Below are positions 1 to 16,689 of a DNA stretch of 64,000 bases, in pieces. This stretch comes from Balanoglossus misakiensis (Eukaryota > Hemichordata): assembly GCA_040954595.2 (NCBI GenBank), contig CM082598.2, positions 3,596,001-3,660,000 of the forward strand, given 5' to 3'. Each line of letters starts with the position of its first letter. The first letter of the stretch is position 1. Made by a program: the position numbers and the translations under genes. The notes below the pieces were generated by a model, which saw only the letters and a list, made by a program, of their open reading frames with translations, had not been told where the DNA came from and made no database searches.

Positions 1-1845
1 AATTTGGCCGATTTTTGAAAAAATCATGGGTTAAAGCTCATGAAATCGTCAAAAAATGACAATTTTTCGACTTTGCGGAATTTCAAAATTTGGCCGATTT
101 TTTTAAAAAATCATGGGTTATAGCTCATGAAAATCGTCAAAAAATGACAATTTTTCGACTGTGCGGAATTTCAAAATTTGGCCGATTTTTGAAAAAATCA
201 TGGGTTATAGCTCATGAAAATCGTCAAAAAATGACAATTTTTCGACTGTGCGGAATTTCAAAATTTGGCCGATTTTTGAAAAAATCATGGGTTATAGCTC
301 ATGAAAATCGTCAAAAAATGACAATTTTTCGACTGTGCGGAATTTCAAAATTTGGCCGATTTTGGAAAAAATCATGGGTTATAGCTCATGAAAATCGTCA
401 AAAAATGACAATTTTTCGACTGTGCGGAATTTCAAAATTTGGCCGATTTTCGAAAAAATCATGGGTTATAGCTCATGAAAATCGTCAAAAAATGACAATT
501 TTTCGACTGTGCGGAATTTCAAAATTTGGCCGATTTTTGAAAAAATCATGGGTTAAAGCTCATGAAAATCGTCAAAAAATGACAATTTTTCGACTTTGCG
601 GAATTTCAAAATTTGGCCGATTTTTGAAAAAATCATGGGTTATAGCTCATGAAAATCGTCAAAAAATGACAATTTTTCGACTTTGCGGAATTTCAAAATT
701 TGGCCGATTTTGAAAAATCATGGGTTATTAGCTCATGAAAATCGTCAAAAAATGACAATTTTTCGACTGTGCGGAATTTCAAAATTTGGCCGATTTTTGA
801 AAAAATCATGGGTTATAGCTCATGAAAATCGTCAAAAAATGACAATTTTTCGACTGTGGCGGAATTTCAAAATTTGGCCGATTTTTGAAAAAATCATGGG
901 TTATAGCTCATGAAAATCGTCAAAAAATGACAATTTTTCGACTGTGCGGAATTTCAAAATTTGGCCGATTTTTGAAAAAATCATGGGTTATAGCTCATGA
1001 AAATCGTCAAAAAATGACAATTTTTCGACTTTGCGGAATTTCAAAAAAAGCTCATGAAATTCGTCAAAAAATGACAATTTTTCGACTTTGCGGAATTTCA
1101 AAATTTGGCGGATTTTTTTAAAAAATCATGGGTTATAGCTCATGAAAATCGTCAAAAAATGACAATTTTTCGACTGTGCGGAATTTCAAAATTTGGCCGA
1201 TTTTTGAAAAAATCATGGGTTATAGCTCATGAAAATCGTCAAAAAATGACAATTTTTCGACTTTGCGGAATTTCAAAATTTGGCCGATTTTTGAAAAAAT
1301 CATGGGTTAAAGCTCATGAAATTCGTCAAAAAATGACAATTTTTCGACTTTGCGGAATTTCAAAATTTGGCGGATTTTTTTAAAAAATCATGGGTTATAG
1401 CTCATGAAAATCGTCAAAAAATGACAATTTTTCGACTGTGCGGAATTTCAAAATTTGGCCGATTTTTGAAAAAATCGTGGGTTATAGCTCATGAAAATCG
1501 TCAAAAAATGACAATTTTTAGACTTGGCGGAATTTCAAAATTTGGCCGATTTTTGAAAAAATCATGGGTTATAGCTCATGAAAATCGTCAAAAAATGACA
1601 ATTTTTCGACTGTGCGGAATTTCAAAATTTGGCCGATTTTTGAAAAAATCATGGGTTATAGCTCATGAAAATCGTCAAAAAATGACAATTTTTCGACTTT
1701 GCGGAATTTCAAAATTTGTCCGATTTTTGAAAAAATCATGGGTTATAGCTCATGAAAATCGTCAAAAAATGACAATTTTTCGACTTTGCGGAATTTCAAA
1801 ATTTGGCCGATTTTTGAAAAAATCATGGGTTATAGCTCATGAAAA

Positions 1846-1848
<3 letters not shown>
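1..1848. repeat. 87-bp minisatellite, about 21 units
   Basis: Tandem units of about 87 bp run from the left edge, so the array continues outside the window. Each unit contains the segments ATCATGGGTTATAGCTCATG, CGTCAAAAAATGACAATTTT and TTTGGCCGATTTTTG. Units differ by a few substitutions (for example gactgtgcgg versus gactttgcgg) and rare indels near 715, 855 and 1050. Because 87 is a multiple of three, a frame stays open over many units and gives an artefactual repetitive ORF. There is no sign of selection on that frame, so I treat the array as non-coding satellite. Confidence 0.95.
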
Positions 1849-1881
<33 letters not shown>

Positions 1882-3332
1882 TCCCTTCCCTTCCCCCCTT
1901 CCCCCCCTCTCTCTCTCCCCTTCCCCTTCCCCCCTTCTCTCCCTCCCACTCTCTCCCACTCCCACTCTCTCCCACTCTCTCACACACCCTGTCTCACACA
2001 CCCTCTCTCTCTCACACACACTCTCTCTCTCTCACTCTCTCTCACACTCTCTCTCTCACACTCTCTTTCTCACACTCTCTTTCTCACACTCTCTCTCTCA
2101 CACACTCTCTCTCACACTCTCTCTCACACTCTCTCTCACACTCCCTCTCTCTCACTCTCTCTCTCACACTCTCTCTCACACACACTCTCTCACACTCTCT
2201 CTCACACTCTCTCTCTCACACTCTCTTTCTCACACTCTCTCTCTCACACACTCTCTCACACACTCTCTCACACACTCTCTCTCACACTCTCTCTCACACT
2301 CTCTCTCTCACACTCTCTCTCTCACACTCTCTCTCTCACACTCTCTCTCTCACACACTCTCTCACACTCTCTCTCACACTCTCTCTCACACTCTCTCTCT
2401 CACACTCTCTCTCTCACACACTCTCTCACACTCTCTCTCACACACTCTCTCTCACACTCTCTTTCTCACACTCTCTCTCTCTCACACACTCTCTCACACT
2501 CTCTCTCACACTCTCTCTCACACACTCTCTTTCTCACACTCTCTTTCTCACACTCTCTCTCTCACACTCTCTCTCACACTCTCTCTCTCACTCTCTTTCT
2601 CACACTCTCTTTCTCACACTCTCTCTCTCACACTCTCTCTCTCACACACTCTCTCACACTCTCTCTCACACTCTCTCTCTCACACTCTCTCTCTCACACT
2701 CTCTCTCTCACACACTCTCTCACACTCTCTCTCACACTCTCTCTCTCACATACTCTCTCTCACACACTCTCTCTCACACTCTCTCTCTCACACTCTCTCT
2801 CTCACACTCTCTCTCACACTCTCTCTCACACTCTCTCTCTCACACACTCTCTCACACTCTCTCTCACACTCTCTCTCTCACACTCTCTTTCTCACACTCT
2901 CTCTCTCACACACTCTCTCACACTCTCTCTCACACACTCTCTCTCACACTCTCTCTCACACTCTCTCTCTCACACTCTCTCTCACACTCTCTCTCTCACA
3001 CACTCTCTCTCACACTCTCTCTCACACTCTCTCTCTCACACTCTCTCTCACACTCTCTCTCTCACACACTCTCTCTCACACTCTCTCTCTCACACACTCT
3101 CTCACACTCTCTCTCACACTCTCTCTCTCACACTCTCTCTCTCACACTCTCTCTCTCACACACTCTCTCTCACACTCTCTCTCACACTCTCTCTCTCACA
3201 CTCTCTCTCACACTCTCTCTCTCACACACTCTCTCTCACACTCTCTCTCTCACACACTCTCTCACACTCTCTCTCACTCTCTCTGTCTCACACTCTCTCT
3301 CTCACTCACACACTCTCTCTCACACTCACACA
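1849..3332. repeat. CT/CACA low-complexity satellite
   Basis: About 1.5 kb built almost only of CTCTCT and CACACA blocks, usually a CACACTCTCTCT-like unit with occasional TTT interruptions. It starts abruptly inside a unit of the preceding minisatellite, right after its ATGAAAATCG segment. Ser/Leu/His-rich frames are open through it on the plus strand but are compositional artefacts. Confidence 0.95.
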
Positions 3333-4885
3333 TCGCAGCAGTTGAAGTTTAGCCACCCCAAAAGCACATCACATCGACAACAGGTATGTACTTCAACAGT
3401 TTATATTATTGCCAGTCCTTGCTCCGTCAAGCTGGCCCCTATTTCCACGTCGATTTTGCTTAGCTTGATTTTAAACGCGTCGCATGTAGAAGGTACGATC
3501 GACAGACTAGGGTGTGGTTCGCGTGTTTGGGTGTGGTTCGATGGCGCGAACTTTTTATAGCTTTCCGTTCTGAGCATCATCGCGGCCAAGTCAAACTCTT
3601 CCATGCACCTTATGAATATGCCACACGCTAAAAAACTAGCAAGTGGTTGAATTGACAAAAAAAAGACGATTTTGCCAAGGATTTCTGTAATTTGGACTTG
3701 ATGTTCGAATTTGGTAAGCGACAGTTACCGCATTTGAGACGGAATAAGGTCTTTGTCCTGTGTGGTTTTGACTTCTATGGAAATATCTAACCGATCCTTT
3801 CCATTTTTCAATTTCTTACAGGAATACACAATAATGCAAGGAAATCATACGCGGTCTTCGTCCTCCATTGTCCAGTTGGAAAATTAACAGGAAGAGAACA
3901 ATCTGCGGCCATAGTTGAGGGTTCCCAGTCATATTCGTGAATATGGAAAACCAAGCTGTAAATTCTTCATCAAGAGGGATGTACATTGCAATGCCCTAGA
4001 AAGAAATGCCGTCAAATTGTGTGTTTTACTTCAGAGTTTTTAAGCGGTATCAAATGACCACATTATTTTAATCCGAGTTGATAATGATGAATTTACCGAG
4101 TGGTGTAAAATCCTTGAAATTAAACAGAAATGGTTACATATGTACACACATATGTACACACACACACACACACACATGTCTCTCTGTTTACTATTACTTA
4201 AAACTCTTACTTCGGAAACATTTTCTCTTATATATTTTATTACATTTGGAAGATGCAGTTTCAAAATGAGTAGAAATGACATGATTAAAATGAAAGGCAA
4301 AACCCCTTGAAAATAGTCTACATGTACATCACTAATTGATCAAAAAAGTAAATTTCAAAACTTACGTTGGGCCAAGCATTTCTCTTCTAAGCTTCTCTTA
4401 CATAGGCAAGGTTGGGAAGTCCACCTCGTGTTAAATTTCATGGTTATTGCATAGAATAAAGTTCACTGATTTTTTAGACAATTTGAAAATTTATGTAAAT
4501 AATAAGAATGTCGGTAACTCTCACGGCTAGAGCTTAGGTAGCGTGTGGAGTTGTAAAACTTTGTTTTGCCGGCCAATGTTAGTTAATCAGCCATCAAGTT
4601 AGTTTCTGGATTCAACTGTTCATGACCGAATAACAGGATTTGCTTTGTGAGAAACGCAATGCAAAAATTTCGCAGCCAAATGAAAAGTTTCAATCTCTTT
4701 TGTACAAAATTCAGCCCATACCTATCAGGAAAAAATCTTCATTTCAAAAAGTACCATAACACATACAGAGAGCTAAATTTGCAAACATTGAAAATATACA
4801 TATGGACATTTTTTCATCTGCTTGTCCCAAGAATGGACAGTGCCAGATTTAAAGTGAAGGGGTCATTGGCCACATTTTTATGTTA

Positions 4886-5040
4886 ATAAACATTAAAGTT
4901 CATCTACAAATCCCTGAAATTAGATGATTCTTAGAATGAACGAAGCAGCTAACCGTAGCGTAGACTGGGCATGACGGCAACTTAAGATCCTAGTAGGTTG
5001 TGGCGACTGCAATGAGGTTTGTACTGGTATGCGAGGACAT
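4886..5040 (+). repeat. Dispersed 155-bp repeat, copy 1 (SINE-like)
   Basis: This segment matches 45109-45263 over its full length at roughly 80 percent by eye, sharing GTAGCGTAGAC, AAGATCCTAGTAGGTTGTGG and CGACTGCA. Its 3' part resembles the internal promoter end of 5S rRNA more weakly than copy 2 does. Two equal-length copies 40 kb apart argue for a mobile element; assignment to 5S-derived SINEs is inference. Confidence 0.6.
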
Positions 5041-5340
5041 ATTCTCGTCATCAAACATACTAAATGTCCCCCCGGCGGCCATTTTGAATATCTCATTTAC
5101 ATATTGAAAGTGTATCTGATTGCACACATGTGACAATCAAAATTCAGATCGAAAATGACCCAAAATTGTGGCACACAGTCTAAAAACAAAAATGACTGTT
5201 TTAAAGACAACATTATCATTGAACACGTTGAACATCAATGCACCAAACTTAGCAATCACAGTAAAGTACATAAGTTCCACTGTGGAAATAATGAATTTGA
5301 AAACTTGTGTAAAAATTGCTTTTGAATATAAGAGTGAAAA

Positions 5341-5346
5341 TTTATT
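5341..5346 (-). promoter_or_regulatory. Candidate poly(A) signal for RRAS2
   Basis: AATAAA on the minus strand about 770 nt beyond the RRAS2 stop codon. I saw no closer canonical hexamer. Transcript data are needed to say whether it is used. Confidence 0.3.
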
Positions 5347-6113
5347 GATATTTAAAATGTTATGAGAGTCAGTCTAAGGAAATATTAATTTTCTGTGAGA
5401 GAACTACAGATGAACAAATCATCGTATAATGATCAAGACTATAAATTTTAATACGGTATCTACTATCTAAGCCACTATCAGAAGCAATAAATAAAACATT
5501 TGAAACACAGTATGAGGTCAATGTTTTGTCACATTCAGTTATCATTTTTAGGATAAAGTTGCCAATTTTGACATTGGTTTGGTTATTTTAGTTCCTTCTG
5601 ATATCTTCTGTTCTGTTCACTGAAGAAAGCTTAATGTGGATGTATAACACATGTAATTTTTGGTCGATACCAGAAACTTTCATCAGAGTATTCAAGTGTT
5701 TAATATGCACATGTACAAAGCATGAGTCGAGTTGTGACAACTTGTCATTGTTGTGTTACAGAATAAAATAAACAAGAAACCAAACAACACACAATTCGGT
5801 GTCTTTGTCTCTTTATAAAGTCTGGTTTTGTTTTCGCTTATTTCAGAAACACTAGAGTAGCTAAAAAAGCCATATTTCTTATCAATTTATCAATAAAGCA
5901 AAATAACTGGGAGTATATTGTTTACCGCGAGAATTCCCCCTGGTTGCCGAACTCGAATTTTCTAGGGTCCTCAGGAAATGCACCTACCTGGGCAGAACTT
6001 CAAAAATTTGCATAATATTCCCCTAATAATGGTGGTAATATCCAAAATTCGGTCCAATACTGTCAATGGATTGCTCATCCTACATAAACACTATGTTATA
6101 CGAAGACATAATT

Positions 6114-9688
<3,575 letters not shown>

Positions 9689-12600
9689 TTTGGAAGCTCT
9701 GGATAACGTTGGGTATCGGAGAAATGTTTTAACAGTTGTCAAACCGCCATGGAAACAGGCCCAGTTGATCCTTATTCCAGAAAAAAAAATGTACAGCGCT
9801 GATCGTTGACTGTACACACTGTAGCCGGAAATGACTAAAGATGGCGCTGATGATATTTAATATGCAAATTTATTCGAGCGAAACTGTCCCATCCAGGAAT
9901 CTGAGAGGCAAGCGGTGATTCAGAGAAACTTCGTTGCTATGTCAACGGATTCCAGAAAGTTTTATCACGGGATACTGAGCTGTGTTTGTCCGGAAGCGTC
10001 CGTGTTCCTGTACACGTTGAACACGAAGCTTATAAACAGTCAGAGGGCGCTATTCTTGACCTTCCAACACGTTCCGTGACCTTTTGCTGACCCGAAACCA
10101 ACCCCTCCCTTTACAAGTTGCACACCGCTTTATAAGTCAACAGGCAGTGAAAGAAAATGAAACATTTATGTATTATCCGTGCCTATACAAACACATTCAA
10201 AAAAGTAAAATAAAATAGACTTACGCATAATACCTACGTACCTGGCTGCAATGATTTTGACTAGTGTGTCCGCGACCCCATGTGACGGCGAGCCTAATTT
10301 ATTAAAAACAGAAATAACAGAAATTACAGATAGTCATCTTTTGGGAGGCCTGTTGCACTTTGTTTTGTTGTAATACTCATATTCTGGCTGAACAACGTTG
10401 CGATTCTTTCGTTTTCAGCTACCAACGTACAATGAGCCCTCTATCGACCAAGCGAGGACATAAGTAACGAGCCTATTGGGAAATTAAAATACTTTCTTAA
10501 AATAAAATTAAACAGTATATGCATGTACGTACATCATCTTGATTGCGATTTCGACGGGAGATATTTAAAACAGCAAGTGATTTCAGTATATACTTAATAG
10601 GTTCAATCGACGGGGATTTTCACGCGTCCGTTCACGAGTAGGCCTATTTTTGATAGAATCTGAACATATGTTTTGAAACGTTTTTTTATTGAATTCGAAA
10701 AAAGGGTTAAACTCATATAAAAAACACCGGGTTAAGTCACGATTTTCTAACAATTCACGACCGTCGTTGCTGTTTGAGGTGAATTCAACCCGACAGACCC
10801 GAACTCAAACCCTACCCAATTGTAAAAAATTTGAAGCTATCGTTGCTGTCATTGACGACAATCAGAACGTCACCACTAGTGCAACGGCCGTCTCCATTTA
10901 CATTCTCTTCCTTAGAATAATCTGTTTTTCTCCAAGCTCATCTCTTAATGAGGTGTGACACGGAGCGATGTTGCTGTCTGTCACAATCAGCTCGCCCGTC
11001 GACAAACTCTCAAAGCGCGACGCGTTCAGCATAAATTGCCAACGACACAAAGTACCGAACTACGCATGTCACGACGAACGGCGAACACGTTGAGGTCACT
11101 CGGGGATACCTTGCAGACAGACAGCGTATCATTATCGCGAGCGTTGTCGAGTGCTACACACAAGACAAGACAGAACTCATCTTGAAGACACTTAAGGGGA
11201 AATTAGAATGATATAACGATTGCCACGGCTTGAAAATTCACCATCAAACTGAACGGTGAGTTCGACACAGAGAAATTTCCTTGTTTATATTTTTTAAAAC
11301 ATGGTATATTTTTCCTCAGATCACGACTGGCGTGATATGCATGTCGCGGTGTATAACTTTTGAATAATTGATTGTTTCCAATTGCGCTCACAAATCGATT
11401 CCCGTCGTCATGACGACGGAAAGTGGATGATTACTGCGCTCTGGGCGGTTCCAGTGATTTTTGTTCAGATTCTTTTTTTGTGTGACTTAAATAGACAGGT
11501 ATGGATGATATCAGTTTCCAGACGATTGGGATCGTCCCTGACGGCGCAAGTCGAATACGATGGCTTATGATATTCTTAGCTTGAATTAGCCCACTTTTGA
11601 TCTGTGAGTGACGTATTAACGTCTTATCCAATCAGAAACCACGATGTAGTGTCATCCATGAGAGACTTTGTGTTTTCACAAATTCTTTGACTGGAATAGA
11701 ATACTCAATAGTCTACGTGAGGGAAAAAATACTGGTAAAAAGGTTATCTGAAAACTATACCATTTTTTACCGTTTTTCTGCTTGTTTTATCAGTGCCTTA
11801 AAATAGACGTGGTCACCTGTTCCTTTTACGCCATATACTCCGATGGCAGTGTTTCTATGACAACGTTATTATGTGAAAATGTAGCGAATTTGATCGCCTG
11901 ACAAATGTCATTATATAACCCGGTTGATTTTTTTAATTCTGCATAACTGAGAGAATTTTCGTTCAACTGTTATTCCTCCAAAGAAATTACATGGCGGTTT
12001 TTCAGCTACGCTGAACGACCGCTTTTCAATCAAAAAATACCATACGATATTTTGTTTGTAATATAAAGTCGAAGCATATGCTACAGTCTACCGCGTATTG
12101 ACGCACGCTGATCGCAAAGCTCAAGATTAAATGACTAATACCTGCATATGTTGACATTTTAAAAATCTATATTTATTTCAATATGTGTATTACGAATTAG
12201 ATCGATCAGCTCAGTTTGGTGAATGTATAATGATCTCTTTCCAAACTAGAATGCAAGAGAGACGAACTGTTCTTTTCAAGCCCGGGTCGACTTCACTTTA
12301 ATTTAACTTCTACGTCATCAGCGTTTTACTAATTAAAAGCTAACGCCTAGCCACGAAGCTTCGAGACCTGGCTACGTGTGGAGATTACTGAGTTAAAATT
12401 TCATTTTAATTGGTGTGCCTTTGTCAGTGTACTTTTCTCGCGGTAATTCAAAAATGTAAAGATCGCCTTATGCATATGTGCCAAAGCAAAGACTCTAGTC
12501 ACAAGATCTGCAGTGTACTGTCCTAACAACAGACAAGATGGCGGCGACCATAGCCTGTGTCAGAGAGATCGGGAAAAGTCAGAAAATGGTCCATGGTGAA

Positions 12601-13107
12601 AATGAGGGACAAAACTAATTAAAGTGTACTTCTCTGTCTAACTGCACTCTTTATTAACATACAGCTTTCGGTGAATGCGAGGCGTTCATCGAATTCGACA
12701 TCTATCACGTCTAAATATGCCAACATCTGCTGTCACTCACCAGAACCCGAGTTGTGTGAAGAATTTCAATTAACAAAAAAGCTGATGTGATGTTGTTGAA
12801 AATTAAACTGCATGTTCTTGCTTTAACTACATCTCACGTTACCTGCCTGGTTTATGATTTAGGCCAAGTGATAAAAATGATTAAAACGAGACAGTGACAT
12901 CTTGTCTGAGGACACACACGTACAAAACATATCCCTGGCTTGGTGTCTTCACTCTCTATTTGCTTCCTATAGGAATGAGTGACAGTTAATCAACTTCTGT
13001 AGCATTCACTGGACTCAGTTTAACACTTTCTGTTGTAACCTCCACACAATAATGAACAACGACGCCTGTCGTCGGTGACTGCATGTACAGTTTTGTACCC
13101 TTTTCAG
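9689..13107. other. Region between RRAS2 and the uncharacterised plus-strand gene
   Basis: Contains the RRAS2 leader and presumably its promoter. An AAGATGGCG motif (YY1-like) sits at about 9839, roughly 150 nt upstream of the start codon. A second AAGATGGCGG at about 12536 opens a short frame that ends after 24 codons and has no good in-phase donor. No recognisable coding region. Open stretches at 10955-11185 and 11382-11570 show no family resemblance. Confidence 0.5.
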
Positions 13108-13223
13108 GCAAACGACACGGCGTCTTGCTCGTGTGTTGATTGCGCTGTTTCAGAACAAGTCACTCTGGATTCAGCGTTCACAGGTTACGGCGCAGGTGTT
13201 GAAGAAGGAAGAGGGGATTATAG
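13108..13223 (+). CDS. Candidate upstream exon of the uncharacterised gene
   Basis: 116 nt between a good acceptor (acccttttcag) and a donor (tatag|gtgtgt). Read so that it joins the long ORF starting at 15083 in phase, it is fully open and gives a helical-looking peptide containing RRLARVLIALFQNK and VTAQVLKKEEGI. Another frame is also open and cysteine-rich, but it does not join the long ORF. No start codon is present, so an earlier exon would be needed, or this is 5' untranslated sequence. Confidence 0.35.
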
Positions 13224-15082
<1,859 letters not shown>

Positions 15083-15090
15083 GCCAGGAA

Positions 15091-16689
15091 ATGCGTCAAG
15101 AGTTTCAAACGGCGCCGTGTTGCGCTTGTGGTGGTTACCTGTCATCGAGTGGCGGCGTTCAGCGGGCGAACAGCGCGTCGACCAAGAAATCGTTACCAGG
15201 CGGCCGAGTGAAGAACTCCAGACGGCGGGCCAGAAGCGTGGAGCCCGCAGTTGGAGAAGATATCATCGATCAACCGAGAACTCTACGTGCACAAGGGGCA
15301 AACCAAAGGTCAACTTTGAGCAAATCGACGCCTGTGCAGTATGAGACGCAGCAAGGCATAGGAACGGCTACACCTCAACCGTGTGGGGACCCCCAACGAC
15401 CAGGCACAGGTTGTCGGAGGGGAACACCTCTCCCGCACACGCGACCTGCCACCTCCCGCCGGCCGGGGACACCCCAGCGGCCAGCCACGCCGGCGCAGAG
15501 ACCGAGAACGGCCGCCAATGTCACCGTGGCCAGCGTCTGTGACTGGAGCGACCCGTCGCGACTCGTCGACTGCAGCGCCAACGACATGAGAGGCAGATCC
15601 GACAGCGTGGTGGAGGACGATAGCTCAAGACGCTCGTCCGAAGCGCCTTACTTCGACGCCAGGTCTGTTACGGGACGAATGTTCGTGCGAGAAAAGACAA
15701 CTTTGACCAAAGGAGAACAGGCGATTATCGGAGGTATAGTGCGTAACAAGAGCGACATTCGAGTCCCGTTTCTAAGGTCCACAGCTTCGAAAAGTGTCGA
15801 TGCATCACCCTCTTCGAATTTTATACTTCCAAAAAACGACCCCGACGTCAACAACCGGGACGCCTGGCTCCTTCGCCACAACAACTATTTCTTAGAAGCG
15901 TTGGAGGGCGCCCACAACCTAAACCCAGTGCTAATTTCGGATGGTTGCCAAGGCAACGACACGGGGAACGAGAAACAAAAATCCAAGGAATGGAGGGAGC
16001 AGGGTATTTTGCAGACTTCGAGAAATTTGTGCAAAGGTCTGAGTATATCACCGCGTATGACGTCAGTGGGGAGTCAACGAAACGGCATGATTAGTGACCG
16101 GGCGGGGAATATAGTGTACGACCCGACAAGAGACGGCCAGACTGAAATAAGAAGCTCGGACGACTTCGCGCAGAAGACTGGGTTTTTCGTCACCGCGCAA
16201 AAATTCCGGTTTTTCAAGTTTCCCGAGCTGCACCTCGGGGCGCTGGACCGCGACAGGAACAGGGAGAAACACGACTTGCTGCGCAAGCGTAAGATACCGC
16301 CGATTGTGATCCCGAACCGACAGGGGAGGGTCACCGTCAAACATGTCGTAGAGGAGCGGACCAAAGAGGAGGGCAAGAAAACGAAGGTGAAAAAAGCATA
16401 CGTCGACGTGTTCCTGCCGACGGCGGGTAGTGTGTATTACCCCGAAGAAGAACTCCTGAACTTAAGTCGCAAGGCGCAGGCCGCCAGGGACAACGCAAAC
16501 AACACAACCAACGAAGACAACACACAAATTGTTGTGCGTGTCAACGCTGCAGACGACATATCCGATTGTCATGGCAACGACGAATCCATGAGTGAGGAAC
16601 AGTCAGACCTTAGCAACGGTTACAACATGTATGAACGGAGCGATAGCGGGGAGAGAAGCGCCGTGTCGTCACCAACGAGTGACCAATAA
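15091..16689 (+). CDS. Uncharacterised protein, long terminal exon
   Basis: Open frame of 532 residues from ATG 15091 to TAA 16687-16689. The exon itself begins at 15083 after a strong pyrimidine-tract acceptor, and the ATG may not be the true start. Codon use and GC content are clearly higher than in the flanks, which supports real coding. The N-terminal 60 residues carry a CCACGG cysteine cluster. Residues about 90-160 are rich in Pro, Thr and Arg, with repeated RPGTP/RPATP/RGTP steps that look disordered and fit proline-directed phosphorylation. The middle (about 190-380) is more ordered, with TGRMFVREKTTLTKGEQAII and AQKFRFFKFPELHLG. A lysine-rich stretch (KEEGKKTKVKKAY) precedes a segment DVFLPTAGSVYYPEEEL, and the C-terminus is acidic and Ser/Asn-rich. 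No signal peptide or membrane segment is seen. I do not recognise the family and assign no function. Confidence 0.75.
   Translation: MRQEFQTAPCCACGGYLSSSGGVQRANSASTKKSLPGGRVKNSRRRARSVEPAVGEDIIDQPRTLRAQGANQRSTLSKSTPVQYETQQGIGTATPQPCGDPQRPGTGCRRGTPLPHTRPATSRRPGTPQRPATPAQRPRTAANVTVASVCDWSDPSRLVDCSANDMRGRSDSVVEDDSSRRSSEAPYFDARSVTGRMFVREKTTLTKGEQAIIGGIVRNKSDIRVPFLRSTASKSVDASPSSNFILPKNDPDVNNRDAWLLRHNNYFLEALEGAHNLNPVLISDGCQGNDTGNEKQKSKEWREQGILQTSRNLCKGLSISPRMTSVGSQRNGMISDRAGNIVYDPTRDGQTEIRSSDDFAQKTGFFVTAQKFRFFKFPELHLGALDRDRNREKHDLLRKRKIPPIVIPNRQGRVTVKHVVEERTKEEGKKTKVKKAYVDVFLPTAGSVYYPEEELLNLSRKAQAARDNANNTTNEDNTQIVVRVNAADDISDCHGNDESMSEEQSDLSNGYNMYERSDSGERSAVSSPTSDQ

Larger units (their letters stand above)
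3333..6113. other. Intergenic region downstream of RRAS2
   Basis: AT-rich sequence without a convincing coding frame. It holds a CA microsatellite at 4144-4172, one copy of a 155-bp dispersed repeat (4886-5040), and a minus-strand AATAAA at 5346-5341 that could serve as the RRAS2 poly(A) signal. Splice-like sites at 3392 (donor) and 3820 (acceptor) on the plus strand do not connect open frames that I can recognise. Confidence 0.6.

Noticed and set aside
90-1840. Long repetitive plus-strand frames in the 87-bp array
   Set aside because: The openness follows from a unit length divisible by three; indels break the frame and nothing suggests a gene.
1839-3560. Ser/Leu/His-rich frames over the CT/CACA tract
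   Set aside because: Pure low-complexity translation with several equally open frames.
3822-3890. Minus-strand peptide ending CVFL as a possible RRAS2 CAAX exon
   Set aside because: Lacks the KFQ start and basic tail and has no fitting acceptor; the exon at 6183-6114 fits in phase and sequence.
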